64,000 nucleotides of DNA from NCBI RefSeq assembly GCF_050947875.1, contig NC_134572.1:156385105-156449104 (forward strand), written 5' to 3'. A program made the position numbers and the translations under genes. Below the pieces are notes generated by a model that was not told the DNA's origin, searched no databases, and saw only the letters and a program-made list of their open reading frames with translations. Below, in pieces: positions 56,517-64,000 of this stretch (positions are counted from its first letter, which is position 1; each line of letters begins with the position of its first letter). The stretch comes from Dermacentor variabilis (Eukaryota > Arthropoda > Arachnida > Ixodida > Ixodidae).

Positions 56517-57359
56517 TGTGATGACCCACTGATGGGCAAAGGTTCGTGTTCTCAATGGTTCGGTTGGTTCTCTTAGGCGGAGCCTCCGAGAACCCAATTG
56601 AGGACGAAGCCGTTGGTTTGGACGCACACACAAAGACTTTTAATCAAACAGAAAAGGCAAAAAGTAAATAGAAAGAAACAAAAAGCATGCATAAAATACA
56701 CACTCAAGAAAACATTGCGGTAAGGAGCACACTTAGGGCTTTAACGAGGGTGCTAGTCCGGGCTTGCCAGGAGGGCGGGGACACGTAGCAGTCTCGACGC
56801 GGCAACGCGGCGACAAGCTGGCGAAAGGAGTGGTGCCGGTCTCACCATAGGTCGCGGTGTAGGCTGACCGACCGGGCGACCGAAGCGCGCCAGCTCTGGC
56901 TAGGCGAGGTAAAGTGGGCGGCTTGGTGGCAGGAGTGGACGGCGGCGGCGTTCTGGCCGGGTAGAGAGCTCGGGCCCGTAGCCCGACTGCTCCCCTCTCA
57001 CCCACGGGCACGGAAGCTCGAACGCCGGCGTCGGGCAGCAGGCGGCACGGCAGACGGGGGTGGCGTTCTGGCCGGGCAGCTGGCGTAGAACTCGGGCCCG
57101 AAGCCCGACGGTTCTCGTCCTGCCCACTGGCGCAAAAGCTCACCGGCCTTGAGGAGCCGACGGCACGCTCAGGTAGACGGGCGACGCACAGGAACAGGTT
57201 GGCTCCTAGCACACGAGATCTGTTAGCCCTAGCCGAACGCATGGGCCTAGAAGGTGCGGAGTTGAGGGCATGGTTGAACGAACAGGACGCGCGTGCACTC
57301 AGCGTCGTCTGCTCTCGACTGTCCCGATCACGGCACCATGTCGTGCACCACACATCACA
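56517..57359 (-). mobile_element. Gypsy C 3' LTR (843 bp, rearranged U3)
   Basis: Plus-strand ends are TGTGATG and CATCACA, a perfect 7-bp inverted repeat. It matches the 5' LTR (60049-61164) apart from scattered substitutions and one large difference. 57196-57296 is an inverted copy of the gag start (plus strand 59892-59998) and replaces about 345 bp present at 60746-61092. Both junctions fall in words shared by LTR and gag, AGGTT and GCGCGTGC. The altered part is U3, where the element's promoter would be. Confidence 0.85.
57196..57296 (+). repeat. Inverted gag-start fragment inside the 3' LTR
   Basis: The plus strand reads STRDLLALAERMGLEGAELR and continues AWLNEQDARA, the N-terminus of the Gypsy C Gag, whereas the real gag is on the minus strand. 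The ATG-Ala-Asn start of gag is not preserved. Identity to the gag start is high, about 90 percent by eye. Confidence 0.85.
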
Positions 57360-57374
57360 CAAGCCCCTTTTTTA
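57360..57374 (-). other. Gypsy C polypurine tract
   Basis: On the minus strand AAAAAAGGGGCTTG directly precedes the LTR start TGTGATG, the expected position and composition of a plus-strand primer. Confidence 0.8.
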
Positions 57375-57715
57375 ACAAGTTTTTCTGAAGAAAAACTGCC
57401 ACTCAGTGCGCGACATAGTTCACAACATAGTCATTGTCCGTTCACAAGAACGCACTGTAATGTTTCAATGCACAGTTCACAGAGTGGCACAGTTCACTGA
57501 GCATACAGATAAATCATTAAAGGAAAACACTAATTCAAAGAAAGCATACCAAGAAAAGAAGAAACAAGGAAACTAGCATCAAACACTAACAGCATGGCAT
57601 TACGAAGACATAACCCTGCTCGGGTAACAAAAACATCTAGAGGCGTAGGGTTGTAGTTTCCCCTGTATTCTACTCATGTAGTCCGCCCCACAACGTTCGG
57701 CACGTTGATCTTCTT
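57375..57715 (-). other. Gypsy C untranslated remnant after the ORF
   Basis: About 340 bp between the ORF stop and the PPT. RT and RNase H should lie here in a complete element of this type, but no such motif is seen in any frame. Confidence 0.6.
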
Positions 57716-59986
57716 TTAGGCCGGGCCCGGGCCCTCATTTGTTGTGAAGATAGGTATAGGGGTGTCTGTCTGGCCCTCCGCCACCACGATGCATGATGCT
57801 GACTGTGGGGAACTCCACGGTTCACGCTCTTCATTGCGCTTCAGCATGTTAATATGGAACAGTTTTGTGGTATGTCCCAAGTCCAGCCAGTAATCAAAGT
57901 TGCTTTTCTTTCCTGTGACCAAGAAAGGCCCCTTCCAGTGCATCGACCGTTTGTTGGCTGTCGTTGGAAGCAGGATAAGGGCACGGTCACCAACTTTCAG
58001 CTGGCGTATCTTGCTCTTACGATACGTTCGCTGGCAAGTGTCACAACAGCGTACGTATCTTGTCACTGCTTCTTGGACTCCTGGCCAGTAGAAGGATTCT
58101 CGAACACGATCGATCGTTCTCTTGATTCCTTGGTTCCCTGCCATCAGGCTTTCGTGCACCCAAGTGAGCACTTGGCCGCGCAATTTTTGGGGCACTACCA
58201 CTTGTTGGATCGTTTTGCCCGACGACAGCCGGCAACAACGATATAGCACTCCCTTTACTACTTCGAATGAGTAGGATGCCAATCTTTTGCCCTGGAACAC
58301 TTGACCCACTTTGTTCCTGCAAGACTTCAAGGTCTTATCTTCGTTCTGGGCCGTGGTAAGGTCCTGCCTGGTTATTTTCAAGGCGCTGATATTGATAGTG
58401 GATGCTTTCGGCTGTTGGTCTCGGCCCTTGATGCCGACCAGCAAAGCATCCGGGGAATTGTCTTTTCCCTTGGTTCTTTTCGGACTTGCTATACCATCTT
58501 CGATGGGCTTCCTCAGTCTTTTTGTCCAGGTTTTATCTGGATCATGAGGTTCTCGTGAGCCTGGTACATTTCCGATAATAACATCGTATAGAGGAGCTGT
58601 CATACACTTTACAATCGCTGTACCAGAAAAATAAGGTGAATTAATTTCAACGTTGGCCTCGGGAATTTCAATGCTGCTGCCATCCGCCAGAACAAGCTTA
58701 GCGGTGGTACCTGTCAGAGCCTTGTCTGGTACGAGGGAACGACGCACGACCAGCGTGTTGCTTCCCGTATCTCGCAGGACTGACGCGGTCTGTCCGAAGA
58801 CGAAGCCCTTTAGCACTGGCATCTTACGTGCCACATTCCTCGTGGGAGTCTTCACCGTGCTAACTACGTCTTGTTCAACGACTACTGCGTTTGACTCTTC
58901 CAGGTGCTCTTCTGGCGACAATAGGCAAGACGTCCTAGGTGGATCATTTTTCTTGGTGCAGGCTTTGACATCATGCCCGGGCTTACGGCAATACCCGCAA
59001 TACGGTTTCCTCTGTTTAGATCGGCAGTCTGATGCTCCGTGACCCAGTTTTCCACATACGAAGCATCGCATTGGAACTCTCTCAGATGGGCTTCCGGTTT
59101 TCTCCGTAGGGTTACTGCCTTCCGATTTCTGCCTGAACACTAACAAATTGGGCTGTCTCTGAGCCTCTAGGAAATTATCGGCAGCTTCGGCCATGTCATC
59201 TAGCTGGCGGTAGCTCTTCTCGCGCAGGAAGAGTCCTAACCGATTATGACAGTTGTTCAGAAACTGTTCCGTCACCACTAGGTTGCGAAGTGCCAAATGC
59301 TCTTTTTCGGTTTTGGACATTTGCACCCACCGATCAAAGAAACTCAGTAGCCTAGTTGCGTACTGCTTTCCAGTTTCGCCATCTTGGGGTTTGCTCTGTC
59401 GGAACTTCTCCCGGTAGCCTTCTGCCGTAAACCGAAAACGCTGGAGCAACGCCAACTTGGCTTTATCGTAGTCGAGGGAGTCTTCTGGAGACAGACGTCC
59501 AAAGACTTTCAGAGCTTCTCCGCTCAAGCATAAACTTAGAGCTGTGGCCCATTTGTCTCTAGGCCATTCTTGTCCGGTGGCGACGCTTTCGAACCTTTTT
59601 AAATAGGCATACAAGTCGTCCCGGTTTTCGTTGAATCCCGACATCAAACTGTGAGGATTTACGCTGAATGGGGCACTCCCTCCTGGTCCTCGGTCAGCTG
59701 TCCTTGCAGCGTCCGTTGCCGCCATTTGGAGGCGCAACTGAAGCGTTCGGTCCTCCAATTCTAGCTGCCGTTGGCTCGTCTCGCCACGATTGCCCTCAGC
59801 TTCCGCGACTTTAAGTCGTAACTGTAAGTTTCTCTCCTCTAATATAAGCTCCTGCTTTTTCGCCTCGCGTTCCGCTGCCCGTTCTTCTCGCGCACGCGCT
59901 TCCTGCTCGTTCAGCCATGCCCTCAACTCTGCACCTTCTAGGCCCATGCGTTCGGCTAACGATAACAAGTCTCTTGTGTTAGCCAT
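57716..59986 (-). CDS. Gypsy C fused Gag-protease-integrase ORF without RT (756 aa)
   Basis: Uninterrupted from ATG 59986 to the stop at 57716. Residues 1-95 are Glu/Arg-rich, probably coiled coil. About 105-290 is a SCAN-like Gag domain (DLYAYLKRFESVA, DKWATALSLCLSGEAL, NCHNRLGLFLREKSYRQLDD). About 315-360 holds two CCHC knuckles, CFVCGKLGHGASDC and CGYCRKPGHDVKAC. About 410-470 is the protease region with SVLRDTGSNTLVV and YDVIIGNVPG. About 600-650 is the integrase HHCC region (HESLMAGNQG with Asn for the second His; CCDTCQRT). About 660-720 is the integrase C-terminal region (LKVGDRALILLP, HWKGPFLV, LFHINMLKR). The integrase D-D-E core, RT and RNase H are absent, yet the frame is kept. SCAN-like Gag with integrase after protease points to the Gmr1-like lineage. 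It is either a non-autonomous element or a retained Gag-like gene. Confidence 0.9.
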   Translation of the reverse strand: MANTRDLLSLAERMGLEGAELRAWLNEQEARAREERAAEREAKKQELILEERNLQLRLKVAEAEGNRGETSQRQLELEDRTLQLRLQMAATDAARTADRGPGGSAPFSVNPHSLMSGFNENRDDLYAYLKRFESVATGQEWPRDKWATALSLCLSGEALKVFGRLSPEDSLDYDKAKLALLQRFRFTAEGYREKFRQSKPQDGETGKQYATRLLSFFDRWVQMSKTEKEHLALRNLVVTEQFLNNCHNRLGLFLREKSYRQLDDMAEAADNFLEAQRQPNLLVFRQKSEGSNPTEKTGSPSERVPMRCFVCGKLGHGASDCRSKQRKPYCGYCRKPGHDVKACTKKNDPPRTSCLLSPEEHLEESNAVVVEQDVVSTVKTPTRNVARKMPVLKGFVFGQTASVLRDTGSNTLVVRRSLVPDKALTGTTAKLVLADGSSIEIPEANVEINSPYFSGTAIVKCMTAPLYDVIIGNVPGSREPHDPDKTWTKRLRKPIEDGIASPKRTKGKDNSPDALLVGIKGRDQQPKASTINISALKITRQDLTTAQNEDKTLKSCRNKVGQVFQGKRLASYSFEVVKGVLYRCCRLSSGKTIQQVVVPQKLRGQVLTWVHESLMAGNQGIKRTIDRVRESFYWPGVQEAVTRYVRCCDTCQRTYRKSKIRQLKVGDRALILLPTTANKRSMHWKGPFLVTGKKSNFDYWLDLGHTTKLFHINMLKRNEEREPWSSPQSASCIVVAEGQTDTPIPIFTTNEGPGPA

Positions 59987-60027
59987 AGTTCCTAACCTCT
60001 AGAAGAAGGATCCACACGAACGGCTTT

Positions 60028-60045
60028 GTCCTGTCGCGGACGCCA
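60028..60045 (-). other. Gypsy C primer-binding site
   Basis: On the minus strand TGGCGTCCGCGACAGGAC starts four bases inside the 5' LTR end (...ATCACA AAT TGGCG). A TGG start complementary to a tRNA CCA end is what a minus-strand primer site requires. The tRNA is not identified. Confidence 0.75.
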
Positions 60046-60048
60046 ATT

Positions 60049-61164
60049 TGTGATGCCTCTAATATGGGGGCAAAGGTTCGTGTTCTCAATGGTTCGGTTG
60101 GTTCTCTTAGGCGGAGCCTCCAAGAACCCAATTGAGGACAAAGCCGTTGGTTTGGACGCACACACAAAGACTTTTAATCAAACAAAAAAAGGCATAAAGC
60201 AAATAAAAAGAAACAGAAAGCATGCATAAGATAAACACTCGAGCGGACATTGCGGTAAGGAACACACATAGGGCTTGCTTGTGGGTGGCGAGGGCGCGAG
60301 TCTGGGCTTGCCACGAAGGCAAGGCCGCGTCGCAGTCTCGACGCGGCAACGCGGCGACAAGCTGGCAGAAGGGGTGGCGCCGGTCTCACCAAAGGTTGCG
60401 GCGTAGGCTGACTGACCGGGCGCCGGGAGCGTGCCAGCTCTGGCGAGGCGAGGTAACGCTGGCGGCTGGGTGGCAGGAGTGGACGGCGGCGGCGTTCTGG
60501 CCGGGCAGAGAGCTCGGGCCCGTAGCTCGACTGCTCCCCTCGCGCCCACGGGCACGGAAGCTCGAACGCCGGCCTCGGGTAGCAGGCGGCACGGCAGACG
60601 GGGCGGCGTTCTGGCCGGGCAGCTGGCGTAGAACTCGGGCCCGTAGCCCGACTGTTCCCGTCCTGCCCATTGGCGCAGAAGCTCACCGGCCTTGAGGAGC
60701 TGGCGGCACGCTCAGGTAGACGGGCGACGCACAGGAACAGGTTGGCAGGAGGCCCCGGTCGGGTGAAGTCCTGGTGGGCTCGGGTCCGGGACCCGACGGC
60801 CCGTCTTCAACGCCCGCTCCGGTGGTTGACCTCCTCCTGCCGTCGTTTCCTGGGACTCTCCTGGCGTCTCCCGGGCGTCTCCCTGCGTGTCCTCTTGCGT
60901 GTCGCCCCCGTTCTGCCGGCGCACCACGCTTTTTCTTGTGGTCTGGCCGATTTGGCATTCTCAGATTGGCTGCCCGACACCCCGTGGTCTTTTCTAATTG
61001 GTTGTTTTTTTTTCTTTTTGTTGTCTTTCCTGCGCCGCGCGTTCACGTGCCGGGCGCTCTTCGGCGTCGTCGTTTTCCTCCTTCCAGCTCGGCGCGCGTG
61101 CACTCAGCGTCGTCTGCTCTCGACCGTCCCGATCACGGCACCATGTCGCGCACCACACATCACA
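60049..61164 (-). mobile_element. Gypsy C 5' LTR (1116 bp)
   Basis: Ends TGTGATG and CATCACA on the plus strand. It contains the whole U3 segment (60746-61092) that the 3' LTR has lost, with a T-rich run at 61006-61020. Very GC-rich, so long spurious frames exist on both strands (for example 60174-60686 and 60670-61254). Compared with the 3' LTR, about 14 differences are counted by eye in the first 165 aligned bases after GTTCTCTTAGG. Confidence 0.85.
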
Positions 61165-61169
61165 ATTAC
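61165..61169. repeat. Target duplication ATTAC, right
   Basis: Partner of 56512-56516. A 5-bp duplication is normal for Ty3/Gypsy integrases and shows that these two LTRs belong to one insertion. Confidence 0.85.
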
Positions 61170-61636
61170 ACCTAGGACTGTGTCGTCCGGTGAAGTGGCG
61201 TATGCGGTTGCTGTGTATTGCTTCCCTTCAAATTGTAAAGATGAAAGCCTGTAATATCTCTCGGTATTATGCAAACTTAGGGTGCTGGCGATAACAATGT
61301 TGCCTGCTATGTGCGTTCTCTATAGGTCTTCTTCTGTGTCATCTATTGTGAGTCCAGTTTAAGCGAGATTTGCATCTCTTATCTGGGATTTCAACCTCGG
61401 TGGCGTTGAAACCATCCCTCTAGGCGTGTGACGATCTTTATGTCATTCTGCGGTAGTTTGGGCATTCTTCTACTGTAGGTGAAGTGTTCTAACCATCGCA
61501 TTCATCTCCCGGAGTCTTGCGTCGGCTTACTTCCTTGTTGCTGGTGTTGATTATTCTCGTTCTTGTGGCTAGTCGGCCATTTAGATTGTTCATTGCGTTC
61601 CTCTGGTGCGATGTCCATTCCTTCCACGTTGACCAT
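61170..61636 (-). pseudogene. LINE B ORF1, N-terminal third
   Basis: Starts at ATG 61636 (minus): MVNVEGMDIAPEERNEQ. It then reads, across stops, SRRMPKLPQNDIKIVTRLEG, a short gap, YRLSSLQFEGKQYTATAYAT and SPDDTVLGV, where Gypsy C interrupts. RMPxLPxxDxKIxxRxxGG is a familiar ORF1 signature in arthropod I-type LINEs. ORF1 binds LINE RNA. Three or more stops are present. Confidence 0.7.
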
Positions 61637-61640
61637 CTCT

Positions 61641-64000
61641 ATTGTTCGAGCAGGCCGATTGGTTAGGTCTCGACGATAGGCCTAGGCTCCCACTGTTGCG
61701 TGCTCGCGTCCTTTACCGCAGCGGCGGTGACATCGACGGTGCCAGCCGCTGCTCTTCGGACAGCTGCGTAGCTACTTAGCTGGCAGGAACTCCCTTCGTT
61801 AGGATTATGGAGACGGTGGTGTGATGGAACATATGAATGGCTCAAATAAAGTCGCGTGTAGAGCTCCGAATTCAATGTGGGGGGTCTTACCGGAGAGCTG
61901 ATTACTTCCCCAAGAAATCCTTGGTAATGCTAGGATACAAAGGCTAATACTTCCGCCGGCACAGCCTCGGAAAGCTGGAGCAGAAACCGGGTGCGTCTTG
62001 TTCTCTGGTCTTTTCCTCGTCGCCGTGAGGTTCCCTGTAAAGTTCGCGGACGTTAATATTGCCGCGCGCTTTATGCTGTACGTGTGAGTGGAAGCGTGCC
62101 AGCTTGAGGCAGCGAACGCGGCTCAATCTCGTGTGCATGAGCATGCGGGAACGGCCTCTTTCCTTCCGCGCGTGAGGCACGGCGGCGAAGGGGGAGGCGT
62201 TCGTCTCCGCCTGCTGCTGCTTACGGCGCGGCCGTGCGGGTGCCGTTTCTTCGAAACAATCTGTGACGTGGCCAAAGTGCACGCCCTCGCGGGCCTCATC
62301 CTCAAACCTATCTGCAATGTTTGCAGTTGCGCGTCATGCGGCAGCTTCGTATGCGCTGTGCTTTCGACGTTTTGTTCGCGCCTTAACAAATTAATTCACT
62401 CTGTTGCTGCTGCCGCAATTCCTCACTCCTGCATTTTGACAGCGAGCTCCCGCGCTCATCTAGCGAGATGTTTTCATGTTTACCTGTGCGCACTTTAGAA
62501 CGTGCTTGGGAATTTAGTTAAAACATTTTGGCGTGCTAGTTGGTTTGAATCCATGACAGAATGTGTAAGGGTGGCTGAAGAAGGACGTAGAAAGAAACAG
62601 AGACTCAGAGACGGTTCTGTGTCTGTGTGTCTGTTTCATTCTAGGTCTTCGCTCAGCCGCACTTGCGGATTCTATCATTGTGAGTGCATTTAGTAAGAAA
62701 GCGTTTACAAATTTACACGGCTGATAAAACTACTATCCTTTCTCCGTACAGCTATACGTTATCTTGCTATCGCAATCGGTACTTCGCCGTTTGGGCGAAG
62801 CTGCGCATTTTTTTGTATAATGTTAAAATAAATGCTCCTGGAAGTGCAAGTTTTATAATGTATGCAGAATATATATGAAACCTTAGCACAGTATTCCCAG
62901 AGGCAAAGAATTCGCTTGAATACTTAATGGTATAGTTTTTATGAAACGGCTTACAGTTCAACACAAATAAAACAAGATATTTATTGTCTAGTGCTAGAGG
63001 GTGCCCGTTTCCCTGTGCCGTACAACTGATAATTCTATGATTACTGCATACAACAAACGCCCACATTAATGTATTGGTACTGGGTTCCTTGAAAATCTTT
63101 CGTGGGTGTCACACAAAGATAAATTAGAAAGCAATATTTCACGTGTTAAAAAAATAGTAAATGAGTTAAGATATCCATGAAGCATTGGATGCGAGAAAAA
63201 CATTTTCGCCTGATAGATAGTCGGGGAGAAGGGGGGGGGGCATTTGTAAGCGCCTTGTGGTCCTTGCGGCAACCACAGAAACATTGAAATCATGTGTTTT
63301 CACTCCCGAATTGAAGAATTCGAGCAATATCCAATTTACGTTACTTATGTAGGACCTCAGAATATGATATTACGCTTCTGTTAATGAACAGTAACACTTC
63401 AAATAAATATAATTGAAGTTTAGAAATGTTTCGTCAGTGCAAGTCAGATGAGGGTCAATTCGCAGTAAACGTTCATAATAAAGACCCACCATATATGCTA
63501 AGAGGTACCTTAATCTGTACACAGCACTCAAACAGAAGTTATGACGAGTGTTGCATTATTTCATGGACATAAATATAATACATGGGCATCCTACAATCTT
63601 ACCAAATATAATGAAGGAATTGTCATGGACAAATGCAGGATATGCATGAAATTATATTTTCTTGCTGGAGCGAAATGCGAGTAAATTGTAACTTATTTAA
63701 AGCTTTAGTCAACGGGGGGGGGCGAGGGGGGCGCTATCGGTTTTAGGGATATCGGTTGAGGTTTCCCTTCGCGTTTTGTTTTTTTCCATGTCGAAGTAAT
63801 TGTTTTGCTGTCCGTAATTTACAGATTGCTTCCTTGCAGTAAAAAATAATATGCTTTTGCCTTGTTTCTTTTTACACATCGGTATAATATATTTATTTCT
63901 TTTTAAACAACTTTCCTTGAATTGTTTTGCATATGTGTTCTACACTGCATGCTGCTGTAAGGGTGGCATGTCCTCGTGATGTATGGCATGCCTTTTCTAA
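61641..64000. other. Unassigned stretch
   Basis: 61640-61900 may hold the LINE B 5' UTR. 61950-62480 is CpG-rich with overlapping frames on both strands (61944-62282 minus, 62088-62498 plus) and no motif; it could be a repeat or a promoter-like island. From 62700 the DNA is AT-rich with G runs at 63230 and 63714. No gene is recognised. Confidence 0.4.

Noticed and set aside
56733..57362. 209-codon minus-strand frame rich in Arg, Pro and Ser
   Set aside because: It lies entirely in the GC-rich 3' LTR of Gypsy C; the matching LTR frame at 60174-60686 differs, as expected of non-coding DNA.
60670..61254. 194-codon plus-strand frame with a hydrophobic stretch
   Set aside because: It runs antisense through U3 of the 5' LTR and across the ATTAC junction into LINE B, so it cannot be an ancestral gene.
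61944..62498. Overlapping frames suggesting a host gene
   Set aside because: CpG-rich DNA is open on both strands, neither translation has a domain, and splice or start signals do not favour one strand.
63228..63240. Poly-G runs (also at 16921 and 63714)
   Set aside because: Short homopolymers with no repeated context; no quadruplex-type spacing of several G runs was seen.

Overview
The window looks like intergenic, transposon-dominated DNA of a metazoan, most likely a hard tick (Ixodida). This is inferred from a tRNA-derived SINE of the Ruka type, RTE-clade LINEs ending in GAT/ATC microsatellites, I-type LINEs with RNase H, and several Ty3/Gypsy lineages; no database search was possible. 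I find no complete host gene. The only host-like candidate is a short reading frame with a signal-anchor segment at 9282-9596 (minus), and it starts at TTG.

Layout. 1-12026: mostly unassigned sequence with a 37-bp-arm foldback (2822-2897), an old duplication (about 3050-3880 and 6480-7390) and two oppositely oriented copies of a CpG-rich TGACGTCA repeat (7555-7690, 9590-9720). 12027-17385: I-type LINE A on the minus strand, broken by an RTE LINE whose 5' part is inverted (twin priming), with an 8-bp target duplication. 17386-23313: Ty3/Gypsy A on the plus strand with a 153-bp 3' LTR and a 964-bp inverted-repeat element in pol. 23314-29300: scattered relics (gypsy gag, a CATC-tailed element, a Penelope-like GIY-YIG fragment, a palindrome). 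29300-40885: Ty3/Gypsy B with diverged LTRs, split at the RT/RNase H boundary by about 5.8 kb holding a 295-bp tandem array, a nearly full-length RTE LINE and a SINE. 40886-50269: low-information DNA with a minisatellite, small inverted-repeat elements, a GAT microsatellite and two more SINE copies. 50270-61640: I-type LINE B on the minus strand, containing an RTE fragment that itself contains a TTAA-flanked inverted-repeat element, and a complete LTR element, Gypsy C (56517-61164), with a 5-bp duplication ATTAC. 61640-64000: nothing recognised.

The most interesting object is Gypsy C. It has paired LTRs, PBS, PPT and TSD, and one uninterrupted 756-codon ORF encoding a SCAN-like Gag, two zinc knuckles, an aspartic-protease region, the integrase zinc-binding region and the integrase C-terminal region. 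It lacks reverse transcriptase, RNase H and the integrase catalytic core. Its LTRs differ by roughly 8 percent by eye, and the 3' LTR has lost about 345 bp of U3, replaced by an inverted copy of about 100 bp from the gag start. An open frame inside such diverged LTRs suggests either selection on the protein or a recombinant origin.

Insertion order can be read from the nesting: LINE B came before Gypsy C; LINE B before an RTE fragment before the TTAA element; LINE A before the twin-primed RTE; Gypsy B before the RTE before the SINE; Gypsy A before its TA-flanked element. Apart from Gypsy C and, partly, the RTE ORF, all coding remnants are decayed.
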